This document shows, one piece after another, positions 1-9,835 of a stretch of DNA of 64,000 bases. The notes beneath the pieces are model-generated. The model saw only the letters and a program-made list of their open reading frames with translations, did not search any database and was not told where the DNA came from. Source of the stretch: Bisporella sp. PMI_857 (taxonomy: Eukaryota > Ascomycota > Leotiomycetes > Helotiales > Helotiaceae). The translations under genes and the position numbers were made by a program. Each line of letters begins with the position of its first letter. Position 1 is the first letter of the stretch. The stretch is taken from contig JAJSPD010000135.1 in the NCBI GenBank assembly GCA_021307315.1, forward strand, positions 1-64,000, in the 5' to 3' direction.

Positions 1-1643
1 GTAAAGCTGAAAACGTTATAGTATATAGTTTTTCCGTCTGCAAATTCTACTGGTTTAGCTTTACTGTCCGGTTCAAAAAAACCGAAGTCTTGCGGCCTGA
101 ACTTTTTTTCGTGTTCCGGTTGTACTTAAAAAAGTAGTGCTGGAGTTTAAGGTACTAACATTTTAAAAAAAGCTCGGAATTGTTCGTTGATTATTACTAG
201 GTTTTGTTTTATTGCTAGCGGGTGTGGAGGTTAAGAATTTAGTAGAGGTGAAAGCTGCTGTAACATATTTCGTGGTAGTTTTCCGATTGCGATATTTGCT
301 TTTTCCTTTTTTGGTTGGAGCGTTATGCCGGTCTGATAGTGAATATGCGATTTTTGCTAAAGCCGTTGACTTTGTAAAGAACTTGGACCGGAGAAAGTGC
401 CGGCTGCCAGTAAAAGTGAAAATGGTTTTTGTAATTCTTGAAAGAATTGCAGCACTTGGTCTGCTGCTTTTAAAGCGTTGGCGTGCTTGTTTTTCCAATT
501 ATATAGAACACTTTCCTAGTTTGAGCTGTCCACGCTTAGTAGGAAGCCTCCAGCTTTCTGGACGAACTTTGTTATTGCCTGTTTTTAGGGTTTTGAAAGC
601 TTCGACGCGAAAGTTGGAAATTTTGATTGCAAGTGAAATAGTTGGCAGGCAAGTTTGATGATTTCTTTTTCCGTGGGCATAAATAAGGCTGAAGAAAATT
701 GTGGTGGGGTGGTGGTGTCTGTGCGGCATGCAAAAGCGGGCTGCCTGGTTCAGCTGCTGTTGCTATTCTTTTTTCCCCCTTGTCGAAACAATGGTGCTTC
801 GATTCCTGAAGCTGGTTGAGTTCCTCCTGGTGCGAATAAAGCTGGTGGAAGAGACTCTTGAGGTTTGCCCTTAAGGCATTGCTACCAAATTGTGGGATAT
901 GAAGATAAGATTGGATCTAAGATAGCTAGGGAAAGGCCAAGGTGGCAATATGTGGGCTAAGCGAGCTATGACTCCCGTGATCCGTGGTCCCGTGACAATA
1001 TATATGGGTCCACCTCCCACAAAGCCATGTGAATACCCCGCGACGCACGGACCACATGGATGATTATAGCTCGTGTACGTAGATTTGAACTAGAAGAATC
1101 GAGAATAAGTCAACCACCTACAACGAGCATACTAGGCCTGCGCAAAGATCGCGGCGCTACGTGCCCCGTGGTTAACCGACTTGAGCAATTGCAAATTATC
1201 AAAAACAAGAAGTATCACTTACAGAGTGATACAAACAATTACTTGATTACTTTTTGGTCACACTGGGAGGCTCGCAACCAGAAGCCGTTCCTACGAGGCT
1301 TGCCCCCGGGTTACGTAATACCCTGGACCTCTCCTGCTCGGCATGACTGGCCTAGACTTTTAGCTGAGGTCGGCATTGGAAGACATTACGCGGCCAGGTG
1401 GCCAACCAAGCTTACGGGGCACGGCGTACTGCCCCCAAATCTAATGTCTCAAGCAAGAAGAGGCCCAGCCATTTGGTTTCTGGATAAAAAGGACAGAAAT
1501 GGGTTAGCAGTTTAAGTTTGAGGATATTGTCGGATGCAATACCAATTATTATAATAATTTTCAGTACATTATTTCCATAAAGCAAGGCGATATGGGCCGT
1601 AAATACTCTCGTGAAGCCAGCCAGCAATATCAGCTTCCCCTTC
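1..1643. other. No recognisable gene; possible decayed element
   Basis: Both strands hold short ORFs here, but none shows a domain I recognise. On the minus strand, 160-920 gives a discontinuous Gln/Lys-rich reading that could be a decayed retroelement gag, but this is a guess. 930-1640 has no coding signal that I trust. Confidence 0.3.
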
Positions 1644-4617
1644 TCAAATTTGCAGCTTCTCTAGGTACTTGATCGCAATCTCAAACCCTGCATTCACCTT
1701 GGTCGCATCCACTCCATTCCCAGTACTCGTAGCCCCTCCCTTGCCGCTCACCCCACCACCCACAGCCCCCGCCACCTGCGATGCCCACGCGCTGGCTATC
1801 AAACCTTTCGACCTGTGGTCCTGTGTAACGCGTTAGTGCATCCGCAGTCACTGAGGGGATGACTTACTGAGGCTACGAAGCAGCCGTGGGCTATTTTGCC
1901 TGTTGTGCCATCAACTCCGATAAAGTACACGCTTTTGTCTTGGTTCTTGTGCGAGATATGCTTGATGGCTTCAGAGACAGCTTTTGTAGACGAGTTAGGA
2001 GGGAGCTTAGCAACGAAGGAGGTGCTAGCCGGATTTTGCTCGAAGTAGGTGTTAACGAGGTTAATAGCAGCGTTGACCTGAACTTTCTGAATTTCCTTTG
2101 CTCTTTGTGGATATCTTTGGCAACAATTTCCAGTCGTTTCAAGAAAGATTTCTTAGTCAACAATGAAATGTCTAGCTTGCTGAACTCGGCCTGAGTCTCC
2201 TTGATGAATTTTTCCTTTTCGGGAGAGTAACTCATTCGCTCAAGTCTGATAAGGTGCTCTGTTTCAAAGTTGTTGGCGATTTGTCGGACTTTTGCAGCGT
2301 TTTGACCTGTGACAGCCACAATTCGTCGGATGCCTTTGGCAATACCAGACTCGTCTAGTACAATAAGTTCCTTAATCTCGCTAGTCCGGTCAACATGTGT
2401 ACCTCCACATAATTCAATGCTATACTTCCACCAATCCTTGGCAGTAACATCGGAAATCAACCTGTCAACTGCTATCCTAATAGACACAACCTTAACAGGA
2501 TCAGGATATGTTTCGCCAAACACAGCACGTACGCCTTGGATCTCTCGTGCAATGGACAAAGGGACATCCGATGCAAACACTTCTTTGTCATCCTCGATGT
2601 ACTTGTTTGAGAAATTTTCAACTTTCTCAATCTCTTTATCTGTAACAGCGGCTTTGTGTGAGAAATCAAACCGCAACTTCTCTGACGAAACGAGAGACTC
2701 TTTCTGGTCGACGTCGTTGCTAAGAACTTCTCGCAAATCGAAGTTGAGGACATGGGTTCCGGTGTGGTTCATTCTAATTGACTGTCGTCGCAATTCGTCG
2801 CATTCGGCGAGGATAGTATCACCCACCGATAGGGAGCTATATTTGAGATAGCCAGTGTGAAGTACATATCCCTTGTAAGACTGCACGTTATGTACATTAA
2901 GCTCGGCGCAATCGTCAATAATTAGACGTCTAATGTCGAACTCCTGACCACCGGACTCGGCGTAGAAATTGGTCTTGTCGAGGAGAACACTAAACTGCTC
3001 GCCTTCCGGGATTTCGGAAGTGGTCTTGAGGAAGTTCTTGCTATGGAAAAGTGCTTTAATCGTAGAATTGATGACGCCTCTCTCGTATTTCGCAGCATTA
3101 TCTGTCTTAGGAATGTTATCCATCTTCTCCAAAGCAGCTATGTCGTGAACGTCAAAAGTAACTAAATCAGAAACATCTTTCTTTCCACCTCTGCTAGCTT
3201 CGCGAGCCTTGTCTTGAGTAATCAATACTTCCTCGTCATTGATAATCAAGCTTTGCTCTTCTGCTATGAGTTTTGTGAGATCAACTGGAAATTCGTACGT
3301 ATCGTATAATCGCTATACGTACGCGCCAGGAAGGTTCTTTGACCTCTTGGATTGACAGCTTTGAGCATATTTGTTGAACATCGCCTTTCCGCGATCTAGA
3401 CTAAGTGCAAAAGCTTTCTTTTCTTTATCTAGAATCTCCTTAACATCTTGCTTCTTCTTTCGAACTTCTGGAAAGATGTCCCCGAATTGCTCGACAACTG
3501 TAGGCACAACTTTAGAGAATAACGAGCCAATTTCAGCATTAAGGTACTTTCTGCCGTATCGCGCGCCGCATCGCAAGACTCTGCGTATAATGTAGCTACG
3601 CTTTATATTGCTCGGCACGGCACTGTCCGAGATGGCAATTGTACAGGTACGAACATGGTCGGCTACAACGCGGCAAGCGGTGTCTATACTATCGACATCA
3701 TTAGCGCCAAACTTCCTTGTATAAGGGCGAGCTCTCATAACCTCCTCGATCTTCTCAAAAAGAGGAGTAAAGAGATCCGTATTATAGTTGGACGGCTTGT
3801 TTTGTAACACTGATAACAAACGCTCGAATCTTAGGCCGGTATCGATGTGCTCGTTCGGGAGTGGTCTCAAAGACTTATCTAGTTCTCGATTGAATTGTAT
3901 AAAAACAATATTCCAGATCTCTATTACGTTAGGATCGTCCTGGTTGACTAAATGAGCGGCATTTCGATTCCCAATTCTGTCGTAGTGAAGCTCGATGCAG
4001 GGCCCGCATGGGCCTTGGTCTCTCATTTCCCAGAAGTTGTCCTTTATATCCCCGGGCAGTATGTGGTCATTAGGAACACCGATATCCCGCCATAGCTCCC
4101 TAGCCTCTTTATCTGGGCCAAGCCCACTTGGAGCATAACCTTCAAAGTATGTGACATACAGTCTGTCGGGATCGAGATTATACACCTTTGTGAGCAGCTC
4201 CCACGAATACTCGATAGCTTCTTTCTTGAAGTAGTCGCCGAATGACCAGTTGCCCAACATCTCGAAAAAGGTATGGTGATAGCTATCCTTGCCTACATCG
4301 TCGAGATCGTTGTGCTTTCCGCCTGCGCGGATGCATTTTTGAGAGTTGGTAGCTCGTTTCAATTGGGCAAAGTCGGAATTAGGGTCCACGGTTTCAAGAA
4401 AGATAGCCTTGTATTGGTTCATACCAGCATTAGTGAAGAGGAGAGCAGAGTTGTTGAGCGGGACAACGGAGAAGGAGGGGACCAGTTAGTTGTCAGTTTA
4501 AGCAGATCAAGTTGCGTTAGGGCATAAGTTACCATAAGTGTGGCCTCTCTCCTTAAAGAAGTTGAGAAAGGTATCACGAGTTTTCTTAGCCGGCTATTGT
4601 TCTGGTGCCAACGCCAT
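1644..4617 (-). pseudogene. Alanyl-tRNA synthetase pseudogene (cytosolic/mitochondrial type)
   Basis: Class II alanyl-tRNA synthetases charge tRNA-Ala with alanine. The reading frame covers nearly the whole family length (about 950 codons). It starts MALAPEQ at 4617, followed by the N-terminal catalytic core ([32 protein letters not shown]), the editing domain with zinc ligands NHTGTH and CGGTH, and a C-Ala tail ending KYLEKLQI. A 47-bp intron (1821-1867) has a good donor and acceptor. The gene is broken. In-frame TAG codons at 4594-4596 and 3313-3315 sit where the family has Trp, and the frame shifts near 2095-2105. The acceptor expected for the first intron, near 4450, reads CTG rather than AG. 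Active-site residues are also changed: motif 3 DTGMGFER reads DTGLRFER, and GFPVDLT reads EFPVDLT. As the enzyme is essential, a functional copy presumably lies elsewhere (inference). Confidence 0.9.
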
Positions 4618-5167
4618 TGTGGGTTTGGCGTGCGCTGTGCCTGGAAGAACAGTCGCAGACGTCGAGCAGAACGAGGTAGATGCGCAGAAGTTGTAATGGT
4701 GTGTGCAAGAATTGTATTTTTATTGTTGTTGTTGTTGTTGATGATGATGTTGAAGTTGGTGGTGACGGTGAGGGTTGAAGAAGATTCGCTTGACAAGCCG
4801 TGACTCACACGACCGTCGAAACATCTATCCACTTGATACTCAACCAACTCAAATTTTTTGCGACGAGGCTGGCTTTCGCTTTCTTGTGTTATAACCATAT
4901 TCTATATCGCTTTCCAAAACCTGGGGTGCGCACCACCTTTTTTTTTTTTTTTTTTTCAAACGCAACAACAATACTACTACACAACAACCAAGCTTTTGTA
5001 TGTAATAAAGGGCATGTCTAATGTTTATATCACTCTGTTGAGTGATACTTTTTGCTTCTGATAGCTTGCAATTACTCAAGTCGGTACCTACTGGGCACGT
5101 AGCACCGCGACCTTTGCGCAGTGCTTGTATGCTCGTTGTAGGTGGTAGACTTGTTCTTGATTCTTCG

Positions 5168-5201
<34 letters not shown>

Positions 5202-5296
5202 TCTATTTTACGTTTTGGCGGGCGGTGCGTAGTAAGTGCTACATGGCCCCCTGAGCTCCGAAACCGAAGAAAGGACGCCAGAGGATAGGCCACTGG
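4618..5296. repeat. Non-coding flank with microsatellites
   Basis: This is the 5' flank of the AlaRS pseudogene. It holds (TTG)6 followed by ATG units at 4723-4749, a 19-T run at 4938-4956 and a TAT/ATT microsatellite at 5170-5201. The long ORFs that cross it are low-complexity products of these repeats. No gene is supported. Confidence 0.7.
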
Positions 5297-5530
5297 TGTC
5301 ACGGCCTTGGCCCTATCTCGCTTAGAGCCCCTTGGAGCTCGGCCCCTGACACCACAGGGCCTCGCTTACACTGCCCCCTGGCCAGTCTCCTGTATATAAA
5401 GCGCTGCTTTCCTTCCCTTCTTCTATCTGTAGCTTGTTCTCTTCATTATAACAATTGATAGCCGTTCACACCTTTGAGCCCTTCTCCCTGATCTACGGAT
5501 CGAGATCCCTGTTCGCCTTGAGTTGTTACA
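5297..5530 (+). repeat. Solo LTR, family 1
   Basis: The sequence starts TGTCACGG and ends TTGTTACA, with a TATA motif (TGTATATAAAG) in the middle. It matches the copies at 7072-7292, 7563-7783 and 14580-14833. The flanks (ACTGG / GGCAC) show no target duplication, so the copy has been altered or has recombined. Confidence 0.75.
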
Positions 5531-5999
5531 GGCACACACCTACTTAACTAGCTGCTTACGCTCTGCTGGACCAAGTAAAGGTTTCCTGCCAGACCGATTT
5601 TTGAGGAGTAACACGGTGTGAAATAGAATATTAAACTTGACGTGGAGTAAAGTTGAGTTGTAAAGCAATATCTTCTTTTGACCAGCCAGCGTGGAAGTAC
5701 AGGGTTTGGACTCTTAGGCGCTTATCACGTGTACAATTGTATCTAGAGTTTTTGGAGTAGGAATGCTATATTCAGAGGTTGATTCAGAGGTTGAGAAATC
5801 CGTTGAGAAATCAAGTGATAATTGAGACATGTCGAATTGATTAAGAATATACTGGAGATACAGTACAAAAGCAAGGCTCCGCTCTATCAATCCCCCCACA
5901 TGCGCCAAGCGCTTGGCGTAGCTCGAAGTTATCAAGTCCAGGAAAAATCGTGCACTCTCACTTGTCAACCTCAACATAAAAAATCAGCAAGCACCTGAA
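5531..5999. other. Intergenic; nothing recognised
   Basis: There is a short local repeat (TTGAGAAATC units near 5785-5815) and one minus-strand ORF (5714-5977) without a known domain. I see no gene here that I can support. Confidence 0.4.
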
Positions 6000-6625
6000 A
6001 TGCCGGGCTTCGACGAAATTAGGTATTCTCGCGAGGCAACAGTCAGCGCTTTCTGCGACTACTACCGTTTTCTCGTCGACCGCGAAAACAAGAACTTTCT
6101 TCTCGATACCGTGCTCGGTACTGTTCATGTAAGCTATAACACTTCTGTGATCCATTTCAGCCTCGATTTCGCGTTCTCGTCTGCTGCGGCAGATGCCTCT
6201 GGGACGCTACTGACCCGCCGCTCAACTAGTGGCCGGAGTCTGACCGGGGTGGTACACATCGGCGCAACCTTGACAACGACCCATCATTTATCGAGCCAGT
6301 CTACTGGGACGATGTGGAGGAACATGTGCCTGAGAACGAAATTGAGTGGCGGAACGAGTCCCCAGCTTGGGCAATTACAGACTTCTTCGAGCTTCTGAAG
6401 ACACAGTACCGTAACCTCAAGTGGATCCCTATCAATTCTCAACAGGTCATCGATATCAACGCCTACTATGAGGCATCCGAAGATGGAATGATCCCTATGC
6501 TTCAGTGGATATTTCGGGAGCATGGCTGGGCGTCTGAGCAGAGTGGTATCTATCGCAAGCGGGAGTGTTTGGAGGCTGTAAAGACAGCATTGGAGGAGCA
6601 TTACCCTACTTTTGAAGACTTCTAA
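6000..6625 (+). pseudogene. Conserved fungal hypothetical protein, broken
   Basis: Two pieces of one protein are visible in different frames. The N-terminal piece starts MPGFDEIRYSREATVSAFCD at 6000. The second runs from about 6212 to the stop at 6625 and contains WRNESPAWAITDFFELLKTQ, ends in EHYPTFEDF, and has an acidic Glu/Tyr/Trp-rich character. I recognise the layout of a widespread ascomycete family of unknown function: an N-terminal YYRFL segment, then a PP..WPE stretch, then WRxxxPAWxITxFF. An in-frame TAG lies just before WPES at 6227-6229. The two pieces are joined by a frame change without a credible intron, since the candidate GT-AG gap is only about 32 bp. It is most likely a disabled copy. 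Confidence 0.45.
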
Positions 6626-7071
6626 ATATCCCCTCTTTCTGCAAAAATACCTAAGTGGTGTTTGTAACTTCAAATATGCGAATCCCAATAGCAGCAACAG
6701 CTCAGGTCCGAAGACGGAAATGGAAAATGCTCATGTCGAGATTCCGATATCGAACTATGTGTAACAAACTCGTAGCGACTTTCTATTGATGAAGCTGGAC
6801 AATCCGGTCCTCGCTTCCAACTTCACCGCTACTCATGTGGCGCAGACGACTCCTCTTTCCTCAATTTATTAGTGCGATTTATCACAAAACTAGGCTATAA
6901 TCCAACCTGAATAAAGCACTCCTTTCCTTGGCGTAGTCGTACGACGGCTGATATATTCTTTAATTGCTTGAGCTTGAAACTCTAATGGAGAGACATTATG
7001 AGGTGTTTCGAGTATCCGGGAAGCTTGAGGAGAAGGTTTGCGGGTGGAGTTGAAGTTCGTACATGGGTATT
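6626..7071. other. Intergenic; nothing recognised
   Basis: Short ORFs only. No domain, RNA gene or repeat structure was seen before the LTR at 7072. Confidence 0.4.
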
Positions 7072-7292
7072 TGTCACGACCCTGACTTCTTAGACGGAGC
7101 TCAGCACCGGACACCCCAGAGCTCGCTTATACTGGCCTCCGGCCGGCTTCCTGTATATAGAGCGCTGCTTTTTTCCCCTTCTTCTGTCTGTAGCTTGTTC
7201 TCTTAGTTATAGCAATTGATAGCTGTTCACACCTTTGAGTCCTTCCACCTGGATCTACGGATCGAGATCCCTGTTCAGTTTGAGTTGTTACA
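7072..7292 (+). repeat. Solo LTR, family 1 (left arm of an inversion)
   Basis: This copy runs TGTCACGACC to TTGTTACA and contains TGTATATAGAG. Its left flank is GTATT and its right flank is CGGCT, so it lacks a normal duplication. The reverse complement of its left flank, AATAC, sits at 7558-7562, against the inner edge of the inverted copy at 7563-7783. That is expected if the interval between the two LTRs was inverted by recombination. Confidence 0.8.
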
Positions 7293-7343
7293 CGGCTGGC
7301 TGTTAGGCTGTCACGATGGCCGTCTTTAACCGACCCTGGCTGT
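7293..7343 (+). repeat. Tail of LTR family 2
   Basis: About 50 bp, ending GGCTGTTACA, nearly identical to the end of the candidate LTR at 25148-25486 (GGCTGGCTGTTAGGCTGTCA is shared apart from one or two bases). It joins the family 1 LTR directly to pogo coding sequence. Confidence 0.65.
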
Positions 7344-7562
7344 TACAGATGTCAGCTGTTTTGCAGTTTTGAAACGTTGCTACGGCCAGCATATCGAGGA
7401 TTATATGCGAGTTGGGCTTAACCATATTGATAAACCAGACTTCTTTACGGCTTAGATTTCGGCCCGTAAAGAGCCTATGGCTATAGATACGGTCCGTAAT
7501 GGTTTTACAGCTACAGGTCTTGTTCCTTTTGACCCAGAACAAGTGTTTTCCAGGCTTAATAC
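7344..7562 (+). pseudogene. pogo/Fot1 transposase C-terminal fragment (inverted piece)
   Basis: The frame reads DVSCFAVLKRCYGQ, then VGLNHIDKPDFF, then a TAG, then GFTATGLVPFDPEQVFSRL. This is the conserved end of the pogo/Fot1 DDE domain plus the typical GLVPFDPE tail. It is the downstream half of the pogo element that occupies 7784-9182 on the opposite strand. It is bounded by two LTRs in opposite orientation. The LTR at 7563 begins exactly where this reading stops. Confidence 0.85.
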
Positions 7563-7783
7563 TGTAACAACTCAAACTGAACAGGGATCTCGATCCGTAG
7601 ATCCAGGTGGAAGGACTCAAAGGTGTGAACAGCTATCAATTGCTATAACTAAGAGAACAAGCTACAGACAGAAGAAGGGGAAAAAAGCAGCGCTCTATAT
7701 ACAGGAAGCTGGCCGGAGGCCAGTATAAGCGAGCTCTGGGGTGTCCGGTGCTGAGCTCCGTCTAAGAAGTCAGGGCCGTGACA
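7563..7783 (-). repeat. Solo LTR, family 1, inverted copy
   Basis: On the + strand it reads TGTAACAACTC to GGCCGTGACA, the reverse complement of the 7072-7292 copy and nearly identical to it. The two copies form a long inverted repeat around the 270-bp pogo fragment. Confidence 0.85.
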
Positions 7784-8494
7784 AAAGATGTAACGAATGT
7801 AGCGGCATACAAAGTGTAATAATATTTGTGCTTTAAGCAAAACAAATCAAACTCTGGAGTAGAGTGACTTTTATGCCCGTCAAGAATTAAAAGACGATAT
7901 ACTCTTTTCATACGGTCTTTTATATGCTTCTCGAACACGTCCGTAAGCCCAGTAAGGCCTAAAAAGTCGCCAGTCCACTCTTTATCACTTAAAGCAATTG
8001 TCTAGTCCAAAAGAAGTGCATTCGCGTACTAAGTCGAAATATGTACTTTTCTTTCAAATATCATCATTAGCGGCAAGCTCCAGCCAGATAACGATATCGA
8101 TTCAATAACTGTAACCTATTCGCGGTTTCCAAATTGAACAGTCACAGGCCGACCAGCTTTTTCGGAGCCCGTAACAACTTTTGCAGTCGATATAACACTC
8201 ATTTGAAAACCCGTTTCATTAAAGTTATATATATCTTCATCTATAATCCCGTATTTAGCAATTGCATTTTGTACGAGTCGAAACTAGTCCCGAATTACTG
8301 CAGGATCTTCGCATTTAGCACGCTGATAGTCGTATTTGCGATTGTACTTCGATTTGAAAAAACTATGTCGTTGTACTAAGTTGGAAGCTTAGCACTTGCT
8401 AACTGTAAGTAGAATGCTACTATTCGAAGCCGATCGTTTTTGAAACAATATATTAGCTATTGTATAAATTGAGCTTATTCTGACGAGTAGGTTT

Positions 8495-8754
8495 TGTAAC
8501 GACGCAAGGAATCACGGGCTAGAATAGAGGCATATGGGAGTGCGTACAATAGGCTGATAGTGATTGCCTTATAGGTCTATCTACGAAGGATACAAAAACA
8601 TGAGGAACAACTGTAGAGAGTAGGAGCAGGCCCTTTATATAGGCGACTCCGACTCTCCTCCGTATCGTCTCTGAAACCCCTCATACCCTGATCGTCATCC
8701 CTTGCTCCTGTGCCATGACCTTCGTGCCGCACCTTGGGCATACCGGTTGTTACA
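8495..8754. repeat. Solo LTR, family 5, perfect 5-bp duplication
   Basis: 260 bp from TGTAAC to GTTACA, with a TTTATATAGG motif near 8633. It is flanked on both sides by GGTTT (8490-8494 and 8755-8759), a perfect 5-bp target duplication. It interrupts the pogo transposase relic. Confidence 0.85.
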
Positions 8755-8775
8755 GGTTTCGTTTATCTATTGATA

Positions 8776-8960
8776 ACTGTCGGAATACCTACCACGTAGC
8801 AAAAGGCGTAGTAGCTGTGACTACGCTCTTGCTGGTGTGGTTATGATATTCGTTGATTCTTCTAAGCTACGGCCTATTGCCAGGTAGTTATATAGATAGT
8901 AGGAGACCCACAATCCTCGCGATATGGAACGCGTGAAACTATGTACATGCATTCCAACAA
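8776..8960. mobile_element. MITE derived from the neighbouring Tc1 family
   Basis: 185 bp bounded by TA on both sides (8774-8775 and 8961-8962), with short imperfect TIRs (ACTGTCGGAAT and, on the other strand, TTGTTGGAATG). The left ~85 bp match the right end of the Tc1 element (11290-11374) and the right ~85 bp resemble its left end (9836 onward). This makes it an internal-deletion derivative. It splits the pogo codons WML and SIDKRN at a TA. Confidence 0.8.
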
Positions 8961-9229
8961 TAACATCCACTTAACAAAAGCTTCTTCTTCTGTAAATGAA
9001 AGCTTGGTGTTTACGGCCCGTAAACTTTTCTTTGCGCGTTTTTCTTGAACGCGATATTGAAAAGTCGAAAATGGGATATTGTACGCGCCCGCAGCTTCCC
9101 GTAAACTTGTGAAATGGCCATCGTGATAGGCCTAAAGTGCTAGAGTAATTCGCCCCTTCTTATTAGCTGATTAATGAGCCATTGGTGGAGATATGTAGAA
9201 TCTAAGGAATGAAAACGCGTCGATTTTGG

Positions 9230-9835
9230 TGTGGTGTGATCAAGTTGCTTATATGATCAAGTTGCTTATAAAGTGCTTTAATAATTTAAAATCGGGGTTT
9301 TTGGTGTAAAAGGTGATCGGAATGGTGGTGTGGGGACTTAGATCTCAGAATCATGCAACAGCCAAAGGTAGATACACACAATTGGTCTAGCATGGACGAG
9401 AAAGAATTCCGAAGGCGTCTTACACTAATCTACCACCTCTTCGATGCCCCAAGACAAAGCCTACATTGGGCAGATATGTAGGAGAGGTGGTAGCTGCTAC
9501 ACAGGCAGCTATTAGCCATTCTACGCCACTGAAAATATGGTCCTTAAGAACAAGGGCCGGCTGGACCACCGAATATAAGGAAATACAACTTATGACGCGA
9601 AGGCTTAAGCGCCAGAATAGCATACATTCGCTCCTCGAGTCCACACTTTGTGTTGTGTCAGAAATGTGTTCTATTAGGCATGGAATCAATTAGAGGATCA
9701 GTGAGAGTATCACGGCGATAGAATATACAGGCTTGTAAGATCGTTACGGGTGATGATATTGTCTACAGTTGTGAGCCGTAAAATGAGGGGAAGTGATTTC
9801 TAGCTCCTTGGCCTTTCTTACGCCGATTCCTGACA
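9230..9835 (+). pseudogene. LINE (Tad1-like) endonuclease-region fragment and tail repeat
   Basis: From about 9367 the + strand reads NWSSMDEKEFRRRL and, after a frameshift, VGEVVAATQAAISHSTPLK, RAGWTTEYKEIQL and RRLKRQNSIHS. This is the segment between endonuclease and reverse transcriptase in fungal Tad1-type LINEs. The following 9688-9801 (GAGGATCAGTGAGAG... to GAGCCGTAAAATGAGGGGAAG) is repeated in diverged form at 60905-61018. A GATCAAGTTGCTTATA tandem at 9238-9273 also recurs near 61035-61062. No reverse transcriptase remains. Confidence 0.6.

Larger units (their letters stand above)
7784..9182 (-). pseudogene. pogo/Fot1 transposase, N-terminal and catalytic part, dead
   Basis: Read on the minus strand from the ATG at 9182, the frame gives a psq-type helix-turn-helix (AYHDGHFTSLREAAGAYN, then FTEEEAFVKWML). 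After two nested insertions it gives KSKYNRKYDYQRAKCEDP, IYNFNETGFQ (the usual DETGF Asp is Asn) and LLILDGHKSHSTPEFD. Stops sit at expected Gln/Trp positions: MAH-stop, LAL-stop-AYHDG, SKC-stop-ASN, IRD-stop-FRLVQ and NRE-stop-VTV. The insertions are a MITE (8776-8960) and a solo LTR (8495-8754). Removing them restores continuous homology. The C-terminal part is found inverted at 7344-7562. Confidence 0.85.

Noticed and set aside
1060..1515. 151-codon + strand ORF
   Set aside because: No domain, irregular composition, and no splice or promoter context that supports a gene.
4800..5302. Several overlapping ORFs upstream of AlaRS
   Set aside because: They run through the T run and the TAT/ATT microsatellite and code Phe, Tyr, Ile or Lys runs; no domain.
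6121..6167. Intron between the two pieces of the 6000-6625 protein
   Set aside because: The available GT-AG interval is about 32 bp, too short, and does not restore the frame to the downstream piece without meeting the TAG at 6227.
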